Assembly (NCBI GenBank): GCA_963556255.1
Contig: OY744604.1
Location: 29,476,774 to 29,540,773 of the forward strand
Origin: Allolobophora icterica
Taxonomy: Eukaryota; Annelida; Clitellata; Crassiclitellata; Lumbricidae
Direction: 5' to 3'
Length of the DNA stretch: 64,000 nt
The notes under the pieces are model-generated. The model was not told the origin of the DNA. It searched no databases and was given only the letters and a program-made list of their open reading frames with translations. The translations under genes were made by a program, and so were the position numbers. Shown here one piece after another: positions 9,701 to 21,700 of the stretch. How positions within the stretch are numbered: the stretch's first letter is position 1; every line of letters begins with the position of its first letter.

Positions 9701-12700
9701 AGGAAGAGTTCCATAAACCATAGTGAATGGCGAAATATGAGTCGTGCCTGAAGGTTTTTCTCTAAGGCTCCACAGAACAAACGGTAACAATTGGTGCCAT
9801 CCACGAGGATCAGATTGAGCAAGCTTAAAGATCATGGTTTTCAAGCTTTGGTTGCATCTTTCAACCAATCCAGCTGCCTCAGGATGTCCAGGGGTATTAA
9901 ATCTGGGACTACAACCCATTCGCCGCAAGAATTCTTTCGTCAAACGACTGGTAAAGTTGGTACCACAATCAGAACTGATGATCCTTGGAATAGAAAAAGT
10001 TGTAAAAACTTGCAACAGAGCTTCACAAACTCCCTTTGCATTCAGCGATCTAAGAGGATACGCCATCGGCCAACGAGAAAATTTGTCCACCAGAACCAAA
10101 GCATAATTGTACTGGGGTTTCGATTTGTTGGATTCTCCAGTCACTACCATAGGGCCAATACAATCCATATTTAGATGGTTAAAACAGAGTTCATCCGCCC
10201 TCGGAATAGGAGTGATCGGGACTCGATCTGCCACTTTAACTGGAGTTCTTAGTTGACAAATTTGACAAGACGCACAATATTCGCGAATTCTCTCATCCAT
10301 TCTTGGAAACCAAAAGTTTAATTTGATCCTGGCTCTCGTTGCCTTAAAAGCCATGTGCCCAGCACATGGGGCATCGTGTGCTACTCGCAAGACAACCTCG
10401 ATTCTATCTTCCGGTAAACATAATTGATTAACCTTATGTCCCATAATTTCCCCTTTGTGGTACAGGAGGTTATTATCTATAAAGAAATTATTTTTATTCT
10501 GTCTCGCTTGTTGCCAGCAAGATATTGTGACAATTCTGTTGCTCACGCAATAAAGTATCATTATTCGCTACTCCCTCATCAGACTTGAACTCTGTTGACT
10601 CAACATCAAGAAAATTATCTGAATCATCAACTAGTTGCTCCTGAGAATATTCATTCACTTCTGACGGCAAGGATTCGTTGCTGTTAACTTCTAAGTTATC
10701 TTCTTCTGCCCCTTTATTTATTTGTACACATCGATCTACGCCAGCTACCATCACTACATATTGTGAACTATCCCTTAATAGGTCCACAACATGGGGTGTC
10801 AAAATAACTCGTTCATTTAGTTCAGGGACTACAGCGAACATGACGCACAAAGATGGCGCAATGTTAGTCGTTCCTTCCATTGAATTAGCTAATTTCATTT
10901 GTAGGTATACTACATCCGCCTTACATCCTTCTCCCTGAAAACCAATTATATTAATCCGTTTAATCACGGGTAAGTTTAGTGACTCAATTAATTTCTTATC
11001 AATACAACAAATTTCTGCTCCTCAATCAGATAATGCTGGCTGAGAAGGGAGATCTTCAATCTGTACATTGATATACGACCTCTCGTGTAATCCATCAATA
11101 CTATTCTCGTATACCCTTACAGCAGTTTCCAACCCTATTGGTTTAGAATTATCCAATAAATTCCCTTGCTTTACCTGTTCAGGTATCTCATGCAACACGT
11201 TGACCTTCTCAACAAATAAGTCGGTCACTTCTTCAGTTGGGTTCCCAGATATACAAGTACTCACCTTTTTAGAGCTTGGTTTGGTCTGGCACTCCCTTGC
11301 CCTATGACCCTTCTGATGACATAGGAAACAGAGACCCTTTACCTTGGCCTCCTCCTGAGACACCCTCGCACCTATCTTGGCTTCACCCCTTATTTCCGGT
11401 TTGGGAGACTTGGGTTGAGCTGTCTGGTTATTGACTTGAACCTGTGGTTGACCTCTCGTCCAATTGTTATACTTCGGTGTCGGATGACTACGGCATACTG
11501 TCATTCCCACCATCATGCGACGCTACATAAATGTCAGCCGCATTAGCTATGTCTTCACAGCTCAACCACTCCTCTTTTTCTTGGGCCAAGATATAATCTA
11601 AACAAGCCTTCGACAAGGACTCCTTAAGCCGATCCGCAACCAATAAACTTACAAGTTTATCAAACTCATCAGTTATCTTTCTACTTTTCAAATAATACAT
11701 AAGAGCCACACGCAATTTGGATGAATAGATCGTAAATGATTCGTCCGATGCTTTGAGCAACGACCAAAATCGGGCTCTAAGATTTGAAGGGCTTATCTTA
11801 AACTCCCTTAGCAAAAACTCCTTCAGGAATTTGTAGTCATGGAGCTGTGCCTCAGTAAGGCGCATGGTTAATGCCTTAGCTCTTTCACTTAAAATGGCTA
11901 GCAATAATTTTGCTCTAACATCTTCATCCACCTCATACACATTAAACAAACCATCCAAGTGATCAAAGAAACCTGGAATTTCTATAGGGTCGGAAGGAAA
12001 TTTCCAAAGAATATTCTTGAGGGCATCACTATAACGCTTAGTACGACTTGCTAAAGAATCTCTAACATTTCGTTCTTCCTGCTTTTCCTTCCTCTCCCTT
12101 TCTTCTTTCTCTTTCCGTTCCTTCTTTTCTCTTTCTTCTTTCTCTTTCCGTTCCTTCTTTTCTTCCTCTCTCCTCTTTTCCTCCCTTTCTTCCTTCTCCT
12201 TCCGTTCCTCCCTCTCTCTTTCTTCCTTCTCCTTCCGTTCCTCCCTTTCTCTTTCTTCCTTCTCCTTCCGTTCCTCCCTTTCTCTTTCTTCCTTCTCCCT
12301 TTGTTCTTTCTTTTCTTCCTCTCTCCTCTTTTCCTCCCTTTCTTCCTTCTCCTTCCGTTCCTCCCTTTCTCTTTCTTCCTTCTCCTTCTGTTCTTCATAT
12401 TTACGGATTTCGAACTCCAGACGGCGCTTCTGCAGCTCGTAATCCACTCCTGTTGGAGATATTGGACTACCCTTAAATTCCTCTTCCTCTTTTCCAATCT
12501 CCATGGCCCATTCTTCCATTAATTGATTTCGATCCCATGACATAACATCATCTTCGTCCCTTCCTGCCTTCATAAGATACACCCTAAGGCGCTCAGACGA
12601 CATTTTGCGAATATTCGCTTGCATCTCTGTTGTCAACGCTTCCATTTTTACAAACAGTCAGTCAACAACAATCAACAAAAAAAACAGACACCACGCGGCA

Positions 12701-15700
12701 AACCCGCCACACAAAAGGAAAATTCCACAACCCAAAGTGCAACTATTCAGTATCCAAAGAAGTATACTCGCCAAGTACGCAAAAACTATACAAGCTCACG
12801 CAAGTCTGGCCTCGATCACAACAATGGATCAAATTTCAAAGAAATAATCAGCAGATATTGAAAGAGAAATAATGGCTGCCTCCCACTCGGCTGCAACTCC
12901 ACTCTCTTTTCTCCGTCTCAGCCACGACAACACCTAGGATCTTACCCGTATGTTGACTGCTGTCTTCTGCTGTCTCAGCCGAACGACGCACTTCGTCCGT
13001 CCGACTGTCGTATGCCGATTCACCCGTCTCCCACGGTAGAAAGGCGTCTCGATCCGCTCGCTGTCTGGAACAGACCGTCTCTTGATCCTCCGGGTTGACT
13101 CCTTCCTCCGTCGGCTCGCGTCTTCTTCACCGGATCCAACACCGATGATCCCGCTTCTGACACCAATAATGTCGCGGTCGACTCCTTCGATCGCAACGAC
13201 GAACCAACGAAGGAACTATTAAAAGATCTTTAATTAAAAATAAAGTCGATTAAGTGTAGAGTAAGTCAACTCGTCTATCAAATATCACAATCGTAGACAG
13301 CACACAGGTTGGCTGGTCTCGATTGAACGTTATACGATCAATGTTTCAACGTTTACAAATCTTCGTCAAAAGGCCCTTAATGTACATCAGGTCTATCTTA
13401 TATAGAGTTCTCCCGGATTCCAGAACGTTCTGTGACGTCACTGTACTTTTCCCTGGAAAGTCCTACTGAACACGTATATCCTTGTTGCATGCACCGAATT
13501 AATGTTGACAGCTTGCTGCAGAATTTTCCGTGCGTTGTAAACAAGCTTGTTGACGCGTCGGTTTTCTTCCCTTGATGCATGCACCCGCGTAGACCACGAC
13601 AAAATTCATGTGATGTTAACTGGCTTTATGCATTTGAATTTTTTAGGGTTGAAATGGAAAAAGTGGCCACAGAAGCAGGATCGCTGAATGTAGGACAGGT
13701 ATACTTTGTGCCGGACAATGCCTTAAAAGAGAATAATGTGAAAACTACAGAATTTTATAATGTGTATTAAGAGTATTTGGCACAAGTGAAACGGTTAATA
13801 ATATATACCAATTTTTACCATGCCTTACGCTGGTCACGTGGCTCAGCAGCAAAACTTAGCAATTGCTGGTTTTTAATATTTAATATTTACTCTTTGAGAT
13901 TTCAACTTAACCAGTTAGAGGGTTATAAATTTACAGTGGGTTACATCTCATTTACTATAATTAAACCGAATGGCTGTGAACACATTTGACCTGTATAGTT
14001 AATTGGTCTTCTTATTGACTTCACGGATTGTTGTATGCTGTTAACACTTTAACGATGAGCTGCATTGGTTTACCAGTCGCTTTTAGTACACCCTCTTCGT
14101 TAAAGGGTTAAATATTCTTAGTACTGTTGTTCGATTGTTTTGTGAAGGGCTATCCGGACTTCTTCCCACCGCAGTATGTGATCGATGCTCTGCGTGATGC
14201 TGCACTCAGCAAAAACCCCTTCATTCATCAGTATGCAAGGAGCTATGTAAGTCATCTCACTGTAGGAGTTAGTAAAAAATAGGTCGGCAAGTAAGTAAGA
14301 TGCATGTTTTGTACACAAAGCTACAGACATAGAAATGTAATGGTTGTTTTGGTTAAAGGCCAAATCTAACAATAGCTGTTTAATATTGAGATTTGAAAGT
14401 TGATTGGTTATGCATTAGTCAACGAGTCCAGCCAAAGGCAACTCAATGCAAATACATTTAGCCTCTTCTGAACAAGTCTAGGGTTTGAATCCTGATGCCT
14501 AATGGGAAATTTGAATTGCTGTGGGTTAGCATGTTGAACAAGAAACGTTTCAATTTAAAAGACACCATGATATGAGCATTGAGCAAAGATGATTTATTGA
14601 TTCAAATAAAACAGCCAGCAAATATTTTTAAAAGTCATTATTAAATATACTATTGTGTCATGTGTTCTTGTTTTCTGCTGCAGGGTCATCCGCGTCTTGT
14701 GAAGGCTTTGTCTGAGTTATATTCGGTTCTAATGAAACGAAAGATCGATATGTTCAAGGAGATTCTGGTGACAGTTGGAGCTTATGGTTCGCTCTTCTGT
14801 GCTCACCAAGGGCTCGTTAATCCAGGTGATGAGGTCAGTTTAATTGGGAATCCAATCAACTAACCATTCAGTTGACTTTTTTAATTTTCATGTCTTTTAA
14901 GTTTCTTGTGTAAACCTATAGACAAGTTGACAGCAGTTAAATTGTTATTTAACAGAAAATCTATACTTATCTGTTTATTTATCCTTTACTTTAACATCAC
15001 TTACTCTAGCATAGCCACTACAGTGATGGGGTATTTGAAATGTACAATGTTAAGTTCTCTGATATTATATATACTGGTACATTAATTAGTTAATAAGGTT
15101 GGTTTCATCATTTTCAGGTGATTATCCTTGAGCCATACTTTGACTGTTTTGAGCCAATGGTCAAACAAGCTGGTGGCATTCCTGTTTTTGTGCCACTCAG
15201 ACCACCAGTAAGTACTAGTTAGTGTATCTGTATTATACACTTGCTTTTCTAGATTTCATTAGGTACGAATTCATTGAGAAATTGGAACTACACAAGATAT
15301 CAGGGCAAGAAACATATTTCATTCAGAAGCCTACAAGGTTCATGATTTATTCGGCATTTTTGAAAATGTTTTATTTTGGAATTCTCTGCTTCAATCCAGA
15401 GTGAACACAGTTAAGAACGGGGCTTAATTAATAGCGACTAATTGTAGTTATTTGACAATCCTGCCAGATGTGGCATATATAGTTGATGAAGAGCATTCAT
15501 TTCTTCTTTAGCATCAACTATTCATAAAGCGTGAAATATGCAATCCTTATCCCCAAACTTCTAAATTTGAGCACTGCAGCCTAATCACGAGCACTGCTTA
15601 TTATGTGTTGCATGTATTCCTAACACAATATTGTTATTTGAATATAACGGTTGCCACGTTGTACCTGTTGTAGTCAAAAGAAGCAAAAATTTTGTCTAGT

Positions 15701-18700
15701 GCTGACTGGAAGTATGATCGTGATGAACTGGCAAGCAAGTTTAATCCAAAGACAAAAGCCATCATAGTCAACAACCCAAATAACCCCTTAGGCAAGGTAA
15801 GAATCAACTCAGTTGTATCGTAACGTAATGTGATTACCCTGGCAATGTGATTAATTGGATAGTTATATATTACTTTTAACCTGATTCAAATAAATATTCA
15901 GTGTCACATTGTGACTCAATCGCTTTGTGATGTAATGAACTTCAAGCAGACAGATCTTTGATAATTTTCAAGCATTTAACTATATGAGCAGTATGTTTTG
16001 GCGCAGTGTAATAAACTACAAGTTTCTGTTACTGTTTCAGGGACTTGTGTTTATCCTGTGATCCATTTCAGGATATGGGGGCTAAAAATGGTATCTGAAG
16101 CAGCTTAAAACTGGTAATTTGCAGTTACAAAGATCTGCAAAGCATAATATAGTCTTGATAAAAAGTATTGTAAAGGACGATGTCTTCTGCACATATTGAG
16201 ACTACCAAATGCACCTAGAAACCTTTTATTCCATTCACACTTCTACTGCACTAGTGTTTCTATATGATTAATCCATATTTGGACGAGGTAGTGAAGTTAA
16301 AAACACTTAGTATTTTGAACTTTGTAAGTAATTTTAATGCAGATTATTTGAGATAATTATGTTTTATATTTTAGACATATTTTATCTTTTAGATTTTTAC
16401 TTTGGATGAGTTGGAGTTCATTGCCGATCTGTGCAAACGTCATAACGTTCTAGTTTTTTCTGATGAGGTCTACGAATGGCTTGTCTACAAACCAAATAAG
16501 CACATCCGCATTGGTGAGTTGATGTTGAAAACTAAACCAGATTAAGCACTATGTCTTCAATTTACCTAAGGTTCAGAACCAACCAATGTAATGCATTCCC
16601 ATCCGTTCCCGTCATTCAGGTTTAGTCTAAGGATATTTGCTTTGGTGAGTCATTTGTTTAAAATTTAGTGTATGCTGCTGGACTGTGGTCAGAGTAACAA
16701 CAGCAAAGGTGTAAAGGGGTTGCTTGCTTGTAGAAGGGGGGTCAGAGGTCATGAGACAGACAGACAGACAGAGAACAGGAGAGAGATACACAGAGAAGGA
16801 TGGAGATACAAAGAGAGAAACAATGAGAGAGAGGCCGTGCTAATCCATTGATAGTAGTGTGACCAGCAGCACTTCTAGGCCGTGGACTTTGGTTGTAAAA
16901 TGGTTGTAACATCTTTGTACTGCTTGGTTAACAGCTACACTTCCGGGGATGTGGGAAAGAACAATTACGATTGGCAGTGCAGGCAAGACGTTCAGCGTCA
17001 CTGGTTGGAAGATTGGCTGGACCATTGGACCGGAACATCTCGTTAGATCATTGTGTATCGTTCATCAGAACTGCAACTACACCTGTCCAACGCCCCTCCA
17101 GGTTAGTTTGTTGTTCTATGGCTTATTCTGCAGTAGACTTCACTCTTGGTGTTACTTAGGTAAATCTTTAAAGTCATTTTGCAAATACAGGGTTTGTACA
17201 TGTATTTATTTCAGCTCATTTACAAAATGTTGTTTGCTAGCTTTACCAAGACGGTTTTGATCAATGTCTGGTTATGCTTTGACTTTTTGTGTTAAAGAGT
17301 TTGTTGAAGATTAGGCATTGAAAAGGAAAACTCGACATTTCCGATAGAGAAGAGTTAAAATGCTGTTACCACTTCCATTTATTGCTAAATACTGGTAGGG
17401 AACTTTTCTTGCCTTAAGCTTAGTCATTTGAGACACGAACAAGGCATTTTAAAATGGTATTTTAAATTAACATACGTTTTGCTAAGCACATTTACAATCT
17501 ATAAATCAGAAGTTTAATGTAATTGTTTTTCTGTGTATGTAATCCTTGACAGGAGGCAGTTGCACTGTCATTTGAGAAGGAACAGACTCGGCTTTTCACC
17601 CCAGAATGTTACTACGAACAGCTGCCAGCTGAGCTCGTGTCAAAGAGAGACAAAATGGTAGCCCTCCTTTTGGAGGTTGGTATGGTGCCAACTGTTCCAG
17701 AGGGTGGATACTTCATGGTTGCTGATTTCTCTCACATAGGTATGTCAGTTGTGATGCTTGTAATGTTCTTAAATTAGCACCTTCAAGCGAACTGGTATAC
17801 TTGGCTTGAAGGTGACTATGCATTTTATATAAGGTCTCCTGGGCAAACAGCTACCCCACCCTATAAGGTTGGCATGGGACTAGTAGTACAGTTTAAAACA
17901 AGAGGCTTTGGAATTGCTGTGTGGGTTTTACTACTTCAGTTGAGAGATGTTTCTAGGACTTTGTTATTTATTGTTTCCTATTCCTAAGCTTGTGTTTATC
18001 CGCTGATCCATTTTGGTACATGTAAATGGGTCTTAAAATGGTATTTGAGTCATTTTCCGGTAATATGTCACATTCACTAATTCAAGAAGCCAAAAATTTT
18101 TTTTCAAAATTACATTGGTTTTTGTTTGGAACAAATCTTCAATATTTCTATTTCACAAATATATATTTGGTTTTGCACTAATATGTAAATGTAACGAATT
18201 TTTAGTACGAAGAAAATAGGCCTAATAAAATATTTGTCCACTCCGTTACTGTACATATATGAGACATTTATATATAGTAAACAGCTTCCTGTTGTGTATC
18301 CTGGCATGCCAATATGTTTTTAGTGTTAATATTTATAAAATAAATATAAAAGACATTACAATACAAATGATAATTTAATTCCATCACAGTTTTAATTTAA
18401 TTAAGAAATGTCTACTCCGTTACTGAAATAGAAGTAACCAATGTTAAGTTGAATATTTTTTTGCCAAATAACTAAGTAAAAATAACTTGAGTCCATCATT
18501 CCCAGTGATCAAATAAACAGAAAACATTAAAATATTTGTAATGTCCTAAAAATCTGCTCATAACATCAAAGTTACATCAAAATTACCACACAATTGTAAC
18601 GAAGCGGAATCCGCTCCGTTACCATTTTTCGAGAATTGGGCACAGAATCTGAAAAGTATACACTAAGAGTAGCATTTATAGTAACGGAGTGGATAGGTAA

Positions 18701-21700
18701 CGGAGTAGACAAATTGTGCAGACAGCATGGTAAATACCATATTATTTTTCATGCGTCCACATCAGTCGTCGGTAAACTCATTATATTGCTTATAGACGTT
18801 ATATTACAAATTATTACAATTAAATTTATTGATAATCATTGCAAAAATACAGTAATGGAGAATAAAAAACACATTAGGTATGAAATAAATGAAAATTAGT
18901 AAGAAACTTGCCTTAGCATTGATATCGTGTATTAAGACATACTTACTTACATAGATCTTCACAAGAAGAGATGAGTTATGTCTCGCGCCCAAAGAAATAG
19001 AAGGGTTCTGAGATACGAGAAATTTTTACATGGTAACGGAGCAGACATAATTTTCCAGGGACAAGATTAAAATTTTAAAAAAATTACACTTAAGATCCGG
19101 TTCACCAAGTTGTATTTAGAAACATACAAGTATATATAATACAAAAGAAACACATGAATTTTTTTGCTTAGTACAAATCATTTTGAAATTGTAGACTAGA
19201 ACAAAAGTACTACAGCCTAGGGACGGTATCGGAGTGGAACATTTTAAATTAAAAATAAATTTTAGTAAATTACTTTATTGCTTTGAATTACTTTCAAGAA
19301 TCTTAAATTGTTGACTGATCAATAACATTTTAATTTCATCACTTACCGTAATCAGACTAGGTATTGTTTTCTGAGAAATGACCGGGGACTAGAGCCCTGC
19401 GCCGACGTCATAGTGTCGGCGGCGGCGCGCCGGTCATTTTGGGTCGGCGGCGGCGGCGCGCCGACGAACAAAAATCGGCGGCGGCGGCGCCCACAAAATG
19501 TCGGCGTCGGCGCGGCGCGGCGCGGCGCGGCGTGCACTAGTCAGAAGCATGAGTCACTATGAGAGTTGAACAGCCGTTGGTCCTGTGACCAGTCAAGAGG
19601 GCCAAGTTCTCTAAGGCACTCCATCACACTGAACCTCAACTACATACATAGGGGCTGCGAGAGAAGACACCTTCAGACATTTGCCTTACAAATATGAACA
19701 TCTTTAATTACATGGCACATCTGCATAGGTATTGGCGAATTGTAATCAGATGAAGCAACATGCATTTGCATATTGCATGAATACACTTGCATATGCACTG
19801 ATGCAGTATAGGCCTAACACACCAAGTCACATCCATGGCAGATGCCGGATAACAGCATCCTCCCAGTGAGAGAGGCTGTTGTTAAGCGATGAAGTGAAAT
19901 GTAAATACTGTATATACGTTTTCCTATGGTAATACAATGGCCGAGTGGCCTCACCCCTGTTAATTTTTAAAGGAATTTACCAGTTGGTCTGGTGCCTGTT
20001 TGAATTGGTGCCATGTCATTTAAGGTCTTCATATATAGACCAGTGTTTGAAAAAGACCATTCTTGATACTGTATGTACTAAGTCAAAACCTGTTTCAACT
20101 GATGCTGTTTACTTGAATAGATATCAGCCAAAGTATTAATCAATGATACCTTCCGTTCTGCAGGAATTACATGTAGTTAAATGGCATATTTTATAGCACT
20201 TATAAACTCATCTAACCTTACAACATTAAGCCAAAAATTTACACCGTTGTAATAAGACCACAGACGTCAAAGACTACAATCAATAAGTTATGGAAGCCAT
20301 TCAACATGAAGGTAACAAATGGGGAAATACTGTAGTACTGTGTACATATACAAAGACATGCATTGCATATTGCTTTTGTTGTCAAGGTATAAAGGAAATG
20401 GTAACAGGAACAGATGTATCAAACAATGGCTTTAAATGACGGTGTGTATCATGGCACAAAGATATGATTATAACGAAAATGAATTTGGTCAGGAAGACGA
20501 TGCATTCTTAGTATCAAGATAAAAACCACAAACATTGTAATCAGCTGTGTTCACTTTTTATCTTCTTCATTAACACACGAGTTCCTACCAATCAATGTGC
20601 CATTTGTATATAGTTATTTTAGTTCGTTTGCTTTTTCTTTCTTGTTAACTAGTACATCCCATCTCACAATCACCAGCATGCAAGTGAACTTATGTGTGCT
20701 ATGATAGCTGCAAAAAACACACGAATTGGTGATATCATACGCTCATAGCACTGACGACACCAATTCGTGTTACCAATCAAGTTTTGCAAAGAAACCCAGA
20801 AAAATAAAATGAAGTAAGTCAGTACAAGATGTCCACTTCCAATTCGCACCAAGGCAATATCATGCAAAACATAAAAAAATGTAACAATAAAAATTAAGCA
20901 TAGCCAAGTGGCATCGGCGGCGCGCCGACAGATTGTCGGCGGCGGCGCGCCGACAAACAAAAATCGGCGGCGGCGGCGCCCATTAAATGTCGGCGGCGGC
21001 GCGGCGCGGCCGGCGCAGGGCTCTACCGGGGACAGCTGAATTGTCAATTTATGCATTTACCGGAAAATGACTCATTTGCAGCAGCTTAAAACTGGTAATT
21101 TTTTTAGAATGTTTTAATTGCTGTTACAAAGGTGAAACGCCCCTGTCATAGGGATGTCAAAATATTTATACTTTTAGAACATAAAGTTAATTCGTCATAC
21201 TATGAAAGTATCCACTGGCACTGTTAACGTTTTCAGGATTTCATGTGTTGATTTGTATTTTGATTGGGTTTTGATGGAGCAAAGAATGATTACATTTTGG
21301 TTTCTATTTTTAGATTTTAAGATTGATGAATCCAATCCTGAGAGTCGTGATTATCAATTTGTGAAATGGATGGCAAGAATTAAGGTTAATTTTTCTTTTG
21401 TCTTCAATCTACCTCACCTTACCTTTTCATGCAATTATTGGTAGTTTCTACTGGAAGTTTTGATTAATCATGACCTTGTGAGATCAGCTGTATGGAGAAA
21501 TTGGGAGATACTTAGACAGCTTCATTATACTTTTCATGTTTTGTTGTTGTTGAAGAAATTGGCTGCCATTCCCAACAGTGCTTTCTATTCGAAGCCGAAC
21601 AGGCCACTAGCAGCCAATTTGATGCGATTCTGCTTCATGAAGGTCAGTGACAATGACAGTTTCATTATGCTCAGCTTCATTTTTTATGCTGGTATTTGTC

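Larger units (their letters stand above)
7169..13601 (-). mobile_element. Gmr1-like Ty3/gypsy LTR retrotransposon, 6.4 kb, antisense in KAT intron 1
   Basis: Two 432-bp LTRs in direct orientation (7169-7600 and 13170-13601, TG...CA ends) are flanked by a perfect 5-bp target duplication, aaatt (7164-7168 and 13602-13606). The element reads on the - strand. Right after the 5' LTR (13170-13601) is a primer-binding site beginning tggtgtcagaagcggga. A purine tract (gggcggagggaa) precedes the 3' LTR. In order it encodes gag, a zinc knuckle, protease, integrase, reverse transcriptase and RNase H, with no envelope frame in the 195 bp after pol. Integrase before RT is the Ty1/copia order, yet the RT, RNase H and integrase look gypsy-type. 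That combination is known for the Gmr1 group. LTRs appear identical, so insertion is recent. The protease is broken by a stop. Confidence 0.95.

Noticed and set aside
19352..19537. Arg/Pro-rich frame in a GC-rich block (also 20670-21056)
   Set aside because: It spans the hAT terminus and its CGG-type array; composition artefact.
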